This document shows positions 9,336-18,672 of a stretch of DNA of 54,734 nt, one piece after another. Under the pieces are notes generated by a model. It was not told the origin of the DNA, did not search any database, and worked only from the letters and a program-made list of their open reading frames with translations. The stretch is taken from contig CANCSS010000015.1 in NCBI GenBank assembly GCA_947380905.1, positions 1-54,734 on the forward strand. The letters are read 5' to 3'. The translations under genes were made by a program, and so were the position numbers. Position 1 is the first letter of the stretch, and every line of letters begins with the position of its first letter. This DNA is from Chitinophagaceae bacterium. Its GTDB lineage: Bacteria; Bacteroidota; Bacteroidia; Chitinophagales; Chitinophagaceae.

Positions 9336-9515
9336 GGCATTCTACTTAATGGGTTAGGAATAAAGCATTGATTTTCAACAAATTAAAAAATAATTCAATA
9401 AATACCCATGCTTTAAATAAATGTACAATTAACCTATTAATAATCAATAATTTGTTCTTCACATAGGCCTTAAAAGTGGTTCAAAATAAATTTTTTACAG
9501 GATTATTAAATTGTC

Positions 9516-9523
9516 TACCTTTG
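9516..9523 (+). promoter_or_regulatory. -7 element upstream of the small secreted protein at 9532
   Basis: TACCTTTG matches TAnnTTTG and ends 8 nt before the ATG at 9532. The predicted transcript start would fall at or next to the start codon, so the mRNA may be leaderless. The element lies inside a longer open frame beginning with TTG at 9511, which argues against that upstream start. Confidence 0.55.
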
Positions 9524-9531
9524 AAAAGATC

Positions 9532-9873
9532 ATGTCCACTATAAAAAACATATTATTCACTGCTTGCTTAGCAATCATGTTGCTTGCATCTACAAGCACT
9601 TTCTCTTCTACTATTGTTAATAGCAATATGGATTCAAGAAGATTGGTGGAAAAGTACAGTTTAAAAAATATTGGCAATAGCACCCACAAGACTGCCACTT
9701 TTAACGCTTTAAAATCTAGTTTGATTTTTAAAGGCTTTTCTAACACGACTGCTAGTGCGGATGCGAACAGCAATTATATGAAATACAATAAGGGCAATAT
9801 TTCTTATGTAATCCCTTATCGTTACAAAGTGGTGTTGTCTAAGTTTAAGACGCCTAGTCCGGTTCAACCTTAA
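9532..9873 (+). CDS. Small secreted protein of unknown function
   Basis: This 113-residue protein starts with a clear signal peptide (MSTIKNILF then a hydrophobic core ending near LLASTSTFSS). The mature part is rich in Ser, Asn, Thr and Lys, with no cysteine and no domain I recognise; it ends YVIPYRYKVVLSKFKTPSPVQP. The ATG at 9532 is preferred over the TTG at 9511 because the longer frame runs through a promoter element. It stands alone, converging with the secreted protein at 9927. Confidence 0.65.
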   Translation: MSTIKNILFTACLAIMLLASTSTFSSTIVNSNMDSRRLVEKYSLKNIGNSTHKTATFNALKSSLIFKGFSNTTASADANSNYMKYNKGNISYVIPYRYKVVLSKFKTPSPVQP

Positions 9874-9926
9874 TTTCCAATTTCCTTTACTTATTTTATT
9901 TTTACTTTAGTTGTAAAGTTGCTCTA

Positions 9927-10547
9927 TTAATCAATGGTTTGGTATAGCTCTTTGTTGATATTAAATTGACTCAATGCAATCGGACTTAAATCAATTTTTG
10001 TTGCTATGTATTGTATCGCATTCCCTTTGATTGGGATAATGGTATAAGCTAAAACCAAACCGGGGATGTCTTTAAACGCCATCTCAAAAGCATTCACAGA
10101 AGCCATAATTTCATTGGTGTATTGAATTTCATAAACCGTTTCATCACTCCATTTAAGCAATGCCTTTTTACAGGGATAACCTAAAATAGAAATAGCGGTA
10201 TCTAAAACAGCCTCTTTCATAGAAAGCATGGTAGAAGTATTGCTAGGCGGGTAGGTAATCTCTTGTAAGAAATGACTTTGTCCAATGTCTTTTAAAATAA
10301 TGGCCTTGTCGGATTGTATGTTAAATATCAAAGACTGCACCATTTGTGGAGTAACCAATATGGTTTTGCATTGACTGCCTTTTACCAATACATTTTTAGT
10401 GCCTATGGATACCCATTGATTGTCTTTTTGTTCGAGAATATTAAATTGAAGCGCACATTCGCCTACCACTTTTATTTGTGCATGGGCAGTAGCAGCAGCC
10501 ATCGTAAAAAAAATGCTTAGAATTAGGGGGGTAATTTTACATTTCAT
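9927..10547 (-). CDS. Secreted protein, distantly GLPGLI-like
   Basis: A 206-residue protein with a signal peptide ending AAATAHA at about residue 23. The mature part has ILGYPCKKALLKWSD, then a YT-x-EIM segment and FKDIPGLVLAYTI. This order (GY-x-CKKA, YT-x-EI, then a variant of GLPGLIL) resembles the GLPGLI family of Bacteroidetes periplasmic or outer-membrane proteins, whose function is unknown. Similarity is partial, so the family call is an inference. It follows yidC on the same strand with a hairpin in the 46-bp gap. Confidence 0.7.
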   Translation of the reverse strand: MKCKITPLILSIFFTMAAATAHAQIKVVGECALQFNILEQKDNQWVSIGTKNVLVKGSQCKTILVTPQMVQSLIFNIQSDKAIILKDIGQSHFLQEITYPPSNTSTMLSMKEAVLDTAISILGYPCKKALLKWSDETVYEIQYTNEIMASVNAFEMAFKDIPGLVLAYTIIPIKGNAIQYIATKIDLSPIALSQFNINKELYQTID

Positions 10548-10558
10548 GAACGCTGTTG

Positions 10559-10591
10559 TTTGAAATCTCCAAATAGATACAAGATTTCAAA
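10559..10591. other. Hairpin between yidC and the GLPGLI-like gene
   Basis: Perfect 10-bp arms TTTGAAATCT and AGATTTCAAA enclose a 13-nt loop and begin right after the yidC stop codon. No T tract follows on the minus strand, so it may be an mRNA processing or stabilising hairpin rather than a terminator. Confidence 0.45.
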
Positions 10592-10593
10592 TT

Positions 10594-12411
10594 TTATTTT
10601 TTGGTTTTATCTTTTAAGACTTGTACTTTCTTTTGCGCCTCCATCATTTGCTCATACTTGCTTTGCCAATTACTTTTTTTCTTAGGCGTTTTACGTTTCA
10701 ATTCCATATCCACTAAAATTTTATCATGATTGATGATAAATTTTTGAATTACTAATTGCATAAGCAAAGTAATTACGTTTGAAACAGTATAATACCAGGT
10801 TAAAGCCGAAGGAAGTCCGTTGAATATGAACAACAACATGAATGGGAAAATATACGGCATGTACTTTAAAGCAGGATTGTCTTGTGTGGGTGTCATGGCC
10901 ATATTGTATATAGACATAATCATACTCGTAATTACAGCAGTAAGTGTAAACAAACTAACATGATTACCGAATCCCATAGGAATGGTAAAAGGCAAAGTGA
11001 ATATAGAATCATAGCTTGATAAGTCGTGACTCCATAAGAAGGATTGCCCTCTTAATGAAATATTTGAATTAAAGAAACTATACAATGCAAAGAAGATAGG
11101 AATTTGCAACAATGCAGGTATACACCCGCCCATCGGGTTCACCCCCGCTTCTCTAAACAATTTCATTTGCTCCATGGCAAATCCTTGCTGATCGTCTCCT
11201 AGCCTTTTTTTAATGCCGTCTAATTCTGGTTTAAGCACTTTCATTTTAGCACTGCTTAAATAACTAGAATAAGTAAGTGGTGATGTAACGACTCTAATGA
11301 ATATGGTTAGTAAGAAAATAACCCATCCGAAATTCTTAACAAAACTTGCAAAGAAATCAAATACAGGCATTAAAATATATTTATTAATGGGTCGTACAAA
11401 AGAATACAAATCTCTTCCTAAGTTCACGATTTTTTCCATCTCAGGTGCCTGCGTTTTCAGAACTCCAAAATCATTAGGGCCATAATATAAGGAGAGTGCA
11501 ATGCTGGCATTGCTTCCATTCAATTTAGTTTGTACTTGTGCTTGTAAAGCAGCCAAGCCATCGCTGCTGTCCATTTTTCTTTGCCAATCAATTTTACCAG
11601 ATCCAAAACCATCTTTAGCGATTATAGTGGTGTTAAAAAATTGTTGCACCAAACCTATCCATTGAATAGGTTTTTCAAAAGCCTTAGTGGTTTTACTTGA
11701 AATATAATCAAACTCACCCCCTTCAGAAAAACAGATATTAGACATTTGACGCTCGTATTTTGAAGTGCGTTCTTGTTGAAAAGCATGTACATCCCAAATT
11801 AAATTGAGTTGGTTATTGGTCAACAATTGATCCGTTCCGTCTAATTTAATATTCCAATCAATATTGTATTTATTGGACTGCAAAGCAAATTGATGACGAA
11901 CTGTTTTCCCAGCAGGGGTAGTAAAAATATACTCCATTTTTTGAACCCCATTTTCAGTAGGCAAAACTGTGGTCGTTGGAAAAAGCACCTGATTGATTTG
12001 AACGGTTTGATTGTTCCCCAAATTGATTGGATAGTTTAAAGAACTGCTATCACCTAAGTATACATTCTCCTTTTTGTAATTGGTGTACTTTTTCAATGTT
12101 ACTCCTACTACCTGTCCCCCTTTATTGCTCAACTTCACTTTTACTAATTCGTTCTCTAGATAGGAAAATTGTTCTTTTACAGAATCCACTGATTTTGCAA
12201 TGCCAGCTGCTCCTGAGGCACTATCTGCTGTAGTAGGATTTTTTAAGGCAGCTGCTTTATCGGCCGTTGCTTTAATCATTGCTACAGAATCATCAAAATG
12301 CTTTTTATAGGATGCCATTTCGGTTTGTTGTTTATTGGTGTACCAGAAGTACATAAAAAACAAACCTGCTAATAAAACAAACCCAATGACCGTATTTTTA
12401 TCCGTATTCAT
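10594..12411 (-). CDS. yidC: Membrane protein insertase YidC
   Basis: YidC inserts and folds inner-membrane proteins, alone or with SecYEG. The 605-residue protein has an N-terminal membrane anchor (TVIGFVLLAGLFFMYFWYT), a large periplasmic beta domain (about residues 60-340) and a C-terminal five-helix core beginning near residue 360 with FGWVIFLLTIFIRVVTSPLT. The hydrophilic-groove arginine is present in that first core helix. The tail is lysine-rich, as is usual for ribosome contact. A -7 element lies upstream, next to the icmF stop. Confidence 0.96.
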   Translation of the reverse strand: MNTDKNTVIGFVLLAGLFFMYFWYTNKQQTEMASYKKHFDDSVAMIKATADKAAALKNPTTADSASGAAGIAKSVDSVKEQFSYLENELVKVKLSNKGGQVVGVTLKKYTNYKKENVYLGDSSSLNYPINLGNNQTVQINQVLFPTTTVLPTENGVQKMEYIFTTPAGKTVRHQFALQSNKYNIDWNIKLDGTDQLLTNNQLNLIWDVHAFQQERTSKYERQMSNICFSEGGEFDYISSKTTKAFEKPIQWIGLVQQFFNTTIIAKDGFGSGKIDWQRKMDSSDGLAALQAQVQTKLNGSNASIALSLYYGPNDFGVLKTQAPEMEKIVNLGRDLYSFVRPINKYILMPVFDFFASFVKNFGWVIFLLTIFIRVVTSPLTYSSYLSSAKMKVLKPELDGIKKRLGDDQQGFAMEQMKLFREAGVNPMGGCIPALLQIPIFFALYSFFNSNISLRGQSFLWSHDLSSYDSIFTLPFTIPMGFGNHVSLFTLTAVITSMIMSIYNMAMTPTQDNPALKYMPYIFPFMLLFIFNGLPSALTWYYTVSNVITLLMQLVIQKFIINHDKILVDMELKRKTPKKKSNWQSKYEQMMEAQKKVQVLKDKTKK

Positions 12412-12441
12412 AATCAGTTTTTAAACGTATTTAACGAGGGC

Positions 12442-12449
12442 CAAAGGTA
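12442..12449 (-). promoter_or_regulatory. -7 element upstream of yidC
   Basis: Minus-strand TACCTTTG matches TAnnTTTG, 31 nt before the yidC ATG and just behind the icmF stop. No -33 element is seen at the right spacing. Confidence 0.5.
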
Positions 12450-12457
12450 TTGTTTTT

Positions 12458-15400
12458 TTACAAATTTCGGCTGTATTTACCCCCCACCTGGTAAAGGGTA
12501 TTAGAAATTTGCCCTAAACTGCAATATTTGACAGCTTCCATCAAAATGGTGAAAATATTTTCATTTTGAAGGGCCGCTTTTTGAAGCCTTTGTAAATACG
12601 CGCTACTGACTGAATGATTCCTTTTTTTGAAGGCGTCTACATTCTTTATTTGAAGATTTTGTTCTAGGGTTGAAGATCGAAAAATAAGCTGCTGATCGGC
12701 ATTGTGTTTTTGATGCTTATTTACAAAAGTATTGACCCCAATGATCGGAATGTTGCCCGCATGCTTTTTTGTTTCATATTGTAAACTTTCCTCTTGAATT
12801 TTTGTGCGTTGGTACATTCTTTCCATCGCACCTAATACACCCCCTCTATTATTAATTTTTTCAAATTCTTTCATGACCGCTTCTTCCACCAAATTGGTTA
12901 ACTCTGTTATTAAAAAACTTCCTTGTTGAAAATTTTCGACTTTCGTCGTTCCCAATTCTTTATTAATAATTAATTGAATGGCCAAAGCACGTCTAACACT
13001 TTCTTCCGTGGGCGTGGTAATGGCTTCGTCGTAGGCATTGGTATGTAAACTATTGCATTGATCATAAATGGCATACAAAGCTTGCAGGGTAGTTCGAATG
13101 TCATTAAAATCAATTTCTTGCGCATGCAAGCTTCTTCCACTTGTTTGAATATGGTATTTTAATTGCTGAGAACGTTCATTGGCATGATATTTATGCTTCA
13201 TCGTATTGGCCCAAATTCTTCTAGCCACTCTTCCAATGACAGCATACTCAATATCCATTCCATTGCTAAAGAAAAAACTTAAGTTGGGCATAAAATCATC
13301 AATAGCAATGCCTCTGTTCATAAAATATTCAACATAGGTAAAGCCATTTGCCAAAGTAAAAGCCAGCTGAGTAATAGGATTAGCCCCGGCTTCCGCTATA
13401 TGATATCCAGAAATTGAAACACTGTAAAAATGCTTTATTTTATTTTCTGCAAAATAAGCTTGAACATCTCCCATCATTCTCAAAGCAAAATCAGTGGAGA
13501 AAATACAAGTGTTTTGCGCTTGGTCTTCTTTTAATATATCCGCTTGAAGTGTCCCTCTTATATGCGTAAGTACTTCTTGTTTGATGGACTCATATACAGC
13601 AGGAGATAATACTTGATCGCCAGATACGCCTAATAATTGCAACCCCAATCCATTGTGCCAGTCATTCAATGGAATGGACTTATTGATATTCCTGTAGGCA
13701 GGGGGTTCGGCTCCTTTTAAAATTTGCTTGATTTTTTTTTGCACAGCAGGCCATAACTTATTTTCTGAAATGTATTTTTCACAAGCCTGATCAATGGCTG
13801 TATTAAAAAATTGGGCCATCAGTATTGGCGCAGGTCCATTGATAGTCATACTCACCGAAGTACTTGCACTATTTAAATCTAAGCCACTGTATAATTTTTT
13901 AACATCGTCAATGCTTGCTACGTTGACTCCTGCATTTCCTATTTTGCCAAAAACATCTAGCCTTTTTTCAGGATCATGCCCATACAAAGTAACACTATCA
14001 AATGCAGTTGAAATTCGAACGGATGATTGCCCTTTACTTAAAAAATGAAACCTGCTGTTGGTTCTTTCTGGACTACCCTCCCCTGCAAACATTCTAGTTG
14101 GATCCTCATTGCCTTGTTTCAATTTAAAAACACCCGCAGTAAATGGGAAATAACCAGGCAAATTTTCTTTCAAATGCCATTCGGCAATATCTCCCCAGTC
14201 TTTGTAATTAGGCAATTGTATTTTCTGAATAATACTTCCTGACTGAGTTTCAAAATTGATTGGATGTTTCACTTTTTTGCCTTTCTGATCTAGTTCTAAA
14301 AAAGATTTTTTATAGGCAGCACTTTTCACAGGCCATTGCTCCAACAGTTGCTTTACTTCTTTGTCAATGCTATTTTCAATGGCTTGATTGGCTTTTAATA
14401 ATTTCTTATCTCCTTTTAGAGAGGCCTCTTTCAATACTTCTTGAAAACAATACCACCTAGATGCTTGTTTTTTTTGAGCTTCAATCCAATCATTATTTTT
14501 TTGTATGACTGAAACAATTTCACCTAAATAATTATTTCTATTATTAGGTATTGTTGGAGCAGTTATTTCATTCTCATTGTATTTTGTCTCCCAAGGCAAT
14601 CCATTCCATTTTACTGGATGAACCTGATTGACTATACTTACTAAACATTGGTACATAGCTTGCATACCTGGATCATTAAAATGAGAGGCGATGGTACCAA
14701 AAATTGGCATCGCCGCTGTTTCCTCAGACCAAATATGATGTGACCGACGATATTGTTTTCGCACATCTTTCACTGCATCTAAACCACCCACTCTATCAAA
14801 TTTATTAATGGCTATAATTTTAGCATAATCAATCATGTTGATTTTTTCCAATTGCGTAGGTGCTCCAAATTCTGGTGTCATAACATACATGGGGATGCTC
14901 ACAAAATCAACAATGGTAGCATCATTTTGCCCCACACCAGCTGTTTCAATAATAATACAATCAAAGCCTGCTGCGATACAAAGTTCAATAACCGCATCCA
15001 TCGAATTTGCTATTGAATTTTTATCAGACCTGGTTGCCAAGGAACGCATAAATACATTGGGATGATCAATGGCATTCATTCGAATTCGATCACCTAATAA
15101 AGCGCCTCCTGTTTTTCGTTTACTTGGATCAACAGAAATAATAGCCATTGTTTTGGTGGGGTTGGCCAACAAAAAATATTGAACTAGTCTATCACAAACC
15201 GTGGATTTACCTGCTCCGCCTGTTCCCGTAAGTCCAAGGATAGGAATATTTTTATTTCTTTTTTTAACTGCCCTGGTAATTGGACCATTTTGCAGCAGCG
15301 TAATGGCTCTACTAAGATAGCGAGGGTCAATTTTTTTGGCAATGCTTAACTTAGGTAATTTTTTTTTCGGGAAACTTTTTAATTCAAAAGAACAATATTT

Positions 15401-15793
15401 AATAACGTCATCAATCATTCCTTCGATACCTAATCGTAAACCATCCTCTGGTAAATATATTTTAGAGATCCCATTCTTTTCAAGCAAAGCAGCTTCTTTA
15501 GGTAAAATAGTGCCACCCCCGCCACCAACAATTTTTATATGTTGATACCCTGCCTCATCTAATAATTGCCTAACGTAAGTAAAAAATTCAAGATGGCCTC
15601 CTTGATAGGAAGTAATAGCAATACCTTGCACATCCTCATCCATCGCAGCAGCAACAATTTCAAGGGCAGATCGATTGTGCCCAAGATGAATAATTTCTAC
15701 CCCTTTTTCTTGCAAAACTCGACGCATGATATTAATCGTAGCATCGTGACCATCAAACAAACTAGTGGAGGTAAGTATGCGTATATTGTTCAT
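12458..15793 (-). CDS. icmF: Fused isobutyryl-CoA mutase (B12-dependent)
   Basis: IcmF interconverts isobutyryl-CoA and n-butyryl-CoA using adenosylcobalamin, with a built-in G-protein chaperone. The domain order in 1111 residues is diagnostic: an N-terminal B12-binding domain (SLFDGHDATINIMRR, cobalt-ligand His16; GGGGTILP near 90), a MeaI-type GTPase (GLTGTGGAGKSTV, about 187-199, then VDPSKRKTGGALLGDRIRM) and the mutase TIM barrel (about 540 onward). Ordinary methylmalonyl-CoA mutase has separate subunits and a C-terminal B12 domain. Some IcmFs also accept isovaleryl-CoA, so substrate preference is not settled by sequence. It lies 35 bp downstream of pyrG. Confidence 0.93.
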   Translation of the reverse strand: MNNIRILTSTSLFDGHDATINIMRRVLQEKGVEIIHLGHNRSALEIVAAAMDEDVQGIAITSYQGGHLEFFTYVRQLLDEAGYQHIKIVGGGGGTILPKEAALLEKNGISKIYLPEDGLRLGIEGMIDDVIKYCSFELKSFPKKKLPKLSIAKKIDPRYLSRAITLLQNGPITRAVKKRNKNIPILGLTGTGGAGKSTVCDRLVQYFLLANPTKTMAIISVDPSKRKTGGALLGDRIRMNAIDHPNVFMRSLATRSDKNSIANSMDAVIELCIAAGFDCIIIETAGVGQNDATIVDFVSIPMYVMTPEFGAPTQLEKINMIDYAKIIAINKFDRVGGLDAVKDVRKQYRRSHHIWSEETAAMPIFGTIASHFNDPGMQAMYQCLVSIVNQVHPVKWNGLPWETKYNENEITAPTIPNNRNNYLGEIVSVIQKNNDWIEAQKKQASRWYCFQEVLKEASLKGDKKLLKANQAIENSIDKEVKQLLEQWPVKSAAYKKSFLELDQKGKKVKHPINFETQSGSIIQKIQLPNYKDWGDIAEWHLKENLPGYFPFTAGVFKLKQGNEDPTRMFAGEGSPERTNSRFHFLSKGQSSVRISTAFDSVTLYGHDPEKRLDVFGKIGNAGVNVASIDDVKKLYSGLDLNSASTSVSMTINGPAPILMAQFFNTAIDQACEKYISENKLWPAVQKKIKQILKGAEPPAYRNINKSIPLNDWHNGLGLQLLGVSGDQVLSPAVYESIKQEVLTHIRGTLQADILKEDQAQNTCIFSTDFALRMMGDVQAYFAENKIKHFYSVSISGYHIAEAGANPITQLAFTLANGFTYVEYFMNRGIAIDDFMPNLSFFFSNGMDIEYAVIGRVARRIWANTMKHKYHANERSQQLKYHIQTSGRSLHAQEIDFNDIRTTLQALYAIYDQCNSLHTNAYDEAITTPTEESVRRALAIQLIINKELGTTKVENFQQGSFLITELTNLVEEAVMKEFEKINNRGGVLGAMERMYQRTKIQEESLQYETKKHAGNIPIIGVNTFVNKHQKHNADQQLIFRSSTLEQNLQIKNVDAFKKRNHSVSSAYLQRLQKAALQNENIFTILMEAVKYCSLGQISNTLYQVGGKYSRNL

Positions 15794-15801
15794 GCTATAA
15801 A

Positions 15802-15817
15802 GCTAACAAATGTTAGC
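15802..15817. repeat. 16-bp palindrome between pyrG and icmF
   Basis: GCTAACA-AA-TGTTAGC is an exact inverted repeat in the 35-bp gap upstream of icmF. It is too short-looped and lacks a T tract, so it is not a convincing terminator; it could be an operator for icmF. Confidence 0.45.
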
Positions 15818-15828
15818 CAAATAACAAG

Positions 15829-17439
15829 CTACCTTTTTGAAGCAAGTGCTTTGGCAGCAGCAATAAAATGAACAAATAGAGGGGCGGGATGTTCTACCGT
15901 ACTTTTTAATTCGGGATGGTATTGAACCCCAATAAAAAAAGGATGATTGGGCAATTCAACAATTTCTACCAATCCCAAATCCGAATTAACACCACTTGTT
16001 ACCATTCCTTTTTCTTGAAATAATTTCAAGAAAGTATTGTTGAACTCATATCTATGACGATGGCGCTCATTGATATTGGCTTGGCCATAAATTTTATAAG
16101 CAAGGGTATCTTTAGCAATGGTGCAAGGATAAGAACCCAAACGCATGGTTCCACCTTTCATGGTAATTCTTTTTTGATCTTCCATCATATCTATTACCGG
16201 ATGTTCGGTATTAGGATCCATTTCAACAGAATGAGCGCCTTTTAAATGCAATACATTGCGCGCGAATTCAATCACCGCCATTTGCATGCCTAAACAAATT
16301 CCGAAAAATGGCAACTTATTTTCTCTTGCATATTTAACAGCAATAATTTTTCCTTCGATACCTCTGTTACCAAAACCAGGGGCTACCAATAAGCCATCTA
16401 AGCCTGAAAGCATTTCATTGACATTCGCATCGGTTATAGTTTCACTGTGCACGTTGACCACATTCACTTTCACTTCATTCATTGCACCTGCATGAATAAA
16501 ACTTTCTAATATAGATTTATACGCATCCTGCAATTCGATGTATTTCCCAATCAATCCAATATTGACAATCGCTTTTGGATGCTTTAATTTGTCTAAAAAA
16601 ATATTCCACTTGGTTAAATCAGGTTCCTTGTAATTTTGGATGTTTAATTTTTTTAAAACAATTAAATCCAATTGTTCTTTCAACATCAACAAAGGCACTT
16701 CATAAATGGTGCTAGCATCCAAAGACTCAATCACATTGCCTGCTCTAACATTGCAGAATAAAGCAATTTTTCTTTTAATATCATCATTTAAAGGATGCTC
16801 TGTTCTACAAACAATCACATCCGGATGTACCCCTGTTTCACTTAACATTCTAACACTGTGTTGGGTAGGCTTGGTTTTTAATTCTTTGGCTGCGTTTAAG
16901 TAAGGGATTAAAGTTAAATGCACCACCATCACATCTTCCTCAGGCAATTCCCATTGAATTTGTCGAACGGTTTCAATGAAAGGCGTGCTTTCAATATCAC
17001 CTACGGTACCACCAATTTCAGTAATTACAATATCAAACTTCCCATCCTGTCCCAACAATAGCATACGACGCTTAATCTCATCTGTAATATGCGGAACTAC
17101 TTGCACCGTTTTGCCCAAAAACTCACCGGCTCTTTCCTTATTGATAACGGTTTGATATATACGACCTGTTGTAACATTGTTCGCTTGAGAGGTAGGTGAA
17201 CTTAAAAAACGTTCATAATGGCCTAAATCTAAATCGGTTTCAGCTCCATCTTCAGTCACATAGCATTCACCATGTTCATAAGGATTCAAAGTACCTGGAT
17301 CCACATTAATATAAGGATCAAATTTTTGTATGGTTGCAGTAAGCCCCCTGGCCTGTAATAATTTTGCCAAGGAAGCAGCAATAATGCCCTTCCCCAAACT
17401 ACTCGTTACACCACCCGTTACAAATATATACTTTGCCAT
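15829..17439 (-). CDS. pyrG: CTP synthase
   Basis: It aminates UTP to CTP using ATP and glutamine. The 536-residue protein starts with the synthase domain ([17 protein letters not shown], the ATP-binding loop) and ends with a class I glutamine amidotransferase domain. In the latter, [11 protein letters not shown] (near residue 380) carries the catalytic cysteine, and GVQYHPE near the end carries the catalytic His-Glu pair. An inverted repeat lies in the 5' region. Confidence 0.98.
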   Translation of the reverse strand: MAKYIFVTGGVTSSLGKGIIAASLAKLLQARGLTATIQKFDPYINVDPGTLNPYEHGECYVTEDGAETDLDLGHYERFLSSPTSQANNVTTGRIYQTVINKERAGEFLGKTVQVVPHITDEIKRRMLLLGQDGKFDIVITEIGGTVGDIESTPFIETVRQIQWELPEEDVMVVHLTLIPYLNAAKELKTKPTQHSVRMLSETGVHPDVIVCRTEHPLNDDIKRKIALFCNVRAGNVIESLDASTIYEVPLLMLKEQLDLIVLKKLNIQNYKEPDLTKWNIFLDKLKHPKAIVNIGLIGKYIELQDAYKSILESFIHAGAMNEVKVNVVNVHSETITDANVNEMLSGLDGLLVAPGFGNRGIEGKIIAVKYARENKLPFFGICLGMQMAVIEFARNVLHLKGAHSVEMDPNTEHPVIDMMEDQKRITMKGGTMRLGSYPCTIAKDTLAYKIYGQANINERHRHRYEFNNTFLKLFQEKGMVTSGVNSDLGLVEIVELPNHPFFIGVQYHPELKSTVEHPAPLFVHFIAAAKALASKR

Positions 17440-17460
17440 ACTTTATGCTGCTTTTTCAAA

Positions 17461-17491
17461 AATAGCATACACCCAATAGGAATATGCTATT
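17461..17491. repeat. Inverted repeat upstream of pyrG
   Basis: Arms AATAGCATA (17461-17469) and TATGCTATT (17483-17491) are exact reverse complements with a 13-nt loop, about 20-50 nt before the pyrG ATG. A TATTTTTG -7-like element (minus, 17464 to 17457) overlaps the proximal arm. It could be an operator or a leader hairpin; the rest of the 239-bp gap to 17678 shows nothing further. Confidence 0.45.
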
Positions 17492-17678
17492 GCGTATAAA
17501 CCAGTTTGAAAATGGTTAATTTACTTTTTAGGACCTATCTTTATTTGGAAAATTCTTAGAGGTCGTACAAACCTACGCCAAAAAAGGGGGGCTACAAAAT
17601 GATACGCCTCCGTCAACAAAAAATGTTTATAAGTGTTATATAAAAGTGAACATCTTCAAATAAATTAAATAAAAATAT

Positions 17679-18554
17679 ATGAAAAAAGCCATCTATGTCC
17701 TTTTAGCCGTCCTTTTGACCGCCAGTTTAATCAGCTGGAATTGGAGCAAAACTCAACATTCCACAGTCAAAAAAGCCGATGTAATGGAGTGCTTAAATAT
17801 GGAGACCCAACAAGCCTACCAAAAAGAGGCAGGTACTCCTGCTTTTGCAGCCATGCACCCAACTCCTTTAGTGGTGATTCCTGAAAATTTATTAGGTAAA
17901 ATGATTCCTTTTGACGCCGCCGACGGCAAAAAAGCCAATGCTTATTTTATTGCTGCAAAAAAGAAAAGCAATAAATTTTTAATTATCATTCAAGAATGGT
18001 GGGGACTCAATGACAATGTAAAAATGGAATCAGACAAATATTATACCGACTTAGGAGATGTAAATGTCATTGCCGTAGATATGTATGATGGTAAAGTTGC
18101 AGCAACACCTGACAGTGCTATGAAATTAATGCGCGGTGCTGATATGGGAAGAATGACTGCTATCATTCAAGGCGCTATTAAATATGCTGGAAGCAACGCT
18201 TCTATCTACAGTGTGGGTTGGTGTTTTGGTGGTATGTGGAGTTTGCAAACTGCAATATTAGCAGGACCCCAAGCCAAAGGAACAGTGATGTATTATGGAC
18301 GACCTGAAACCAATATGGATAAAATAAAATCTATCCAATGCGATATCATTGGATTCTTTGGCAATTTGGATCAAAGCCCTTCTCCTGCGATGGTAAATGA
18401 TTTTGAAAAAAATATGAAAGAAGCTGGTAAGAATTTATCAGTTAATAGATATGAAGCAGGTCATGGATTTGCAAATCCAAGCAACCCTACTTACAATGCT
18501 GCAGCAAAAGCAGATGCGTATACCAAAGCCATTGCATTTTTAAAAGCACATTAA
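17679..18554 (+). CDS. Secreted dienelactone hydrolase family protein
   Basis: An alpha/beta hydrolase of the dienelactone hydrolase family, 291 residues with an N-terminal hydrophobic export signal (YVLLAVLLTASLISWNW). The predicted catalytic triad is visible: Cys182 in GWCFGG, Asp231 in GNLDQSP and His262 in GHGFANP; EWWGLND is another family hallmark. The substrate is unknown: related proteins act on lactones or esters, and the exported location does not suggest chlorocatechol degradation. It stands alone and converges with hldD across a long hairpin. Confidence 0.88.
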   Translation: MKKAIYVLLAVLLTASLISWNWSKTQHSTVKKADVMECLNMETQQAYQKEAGTPAFAAMHPTPLVVIPENLLGKMIPFDAADGKKANAYFIAAKKKSNKFLIIIQEWWGLNDNVKMESDKYYTDLGDVNVIAVDMYDGKVAATPDSAMKLMRGADMGRMTAIIQGAIKYAGSNASIYSVGWCFGGMWSLQTAILAGPQAKGTVMYYGRPETNMDKIKSIQCDIIGFFGNLDQSPSPAMVNDFEKNMKEAGKNLSVNRYEAGHGFANPSNPTYNAAAKADAYTKAIAFLKAH

Positions 18555-18577
18555 AAAATTAGGAACTAATTATTATT

Positions 18578-18647
18578 AAAAGAAATATACTATTCCGAAC
18601 GAACATTGAGCTTGCGAGCTGAGAGTGAGGGATGGTATATTTCTTTT
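18578..18647. terminator. Long bidirectional hairpin between the hydrolase and hldD
   Basis: Perfect 13-bp arms AAAAGAAATATAC and GTATATTTCTTTT flank a 44-nt interior. The interior pairs further (ATTCC with GGGAT; AGCT-TGCG-AGCT). The A and T ends allow termination from both convergent genes, but the large structured interior is unusual for a simple terminator. Confidence 0.6.
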
Positions 18648-18672
18648 CTATTTTAGTCAAGCTGATATATCA

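Noticed and set aside
9511..9531. TTG start at 9511 for the small secreted protein
   Set aside because: The extension encodes the -7 promoter element; ATG at 9532 begins a proper signal peptide.
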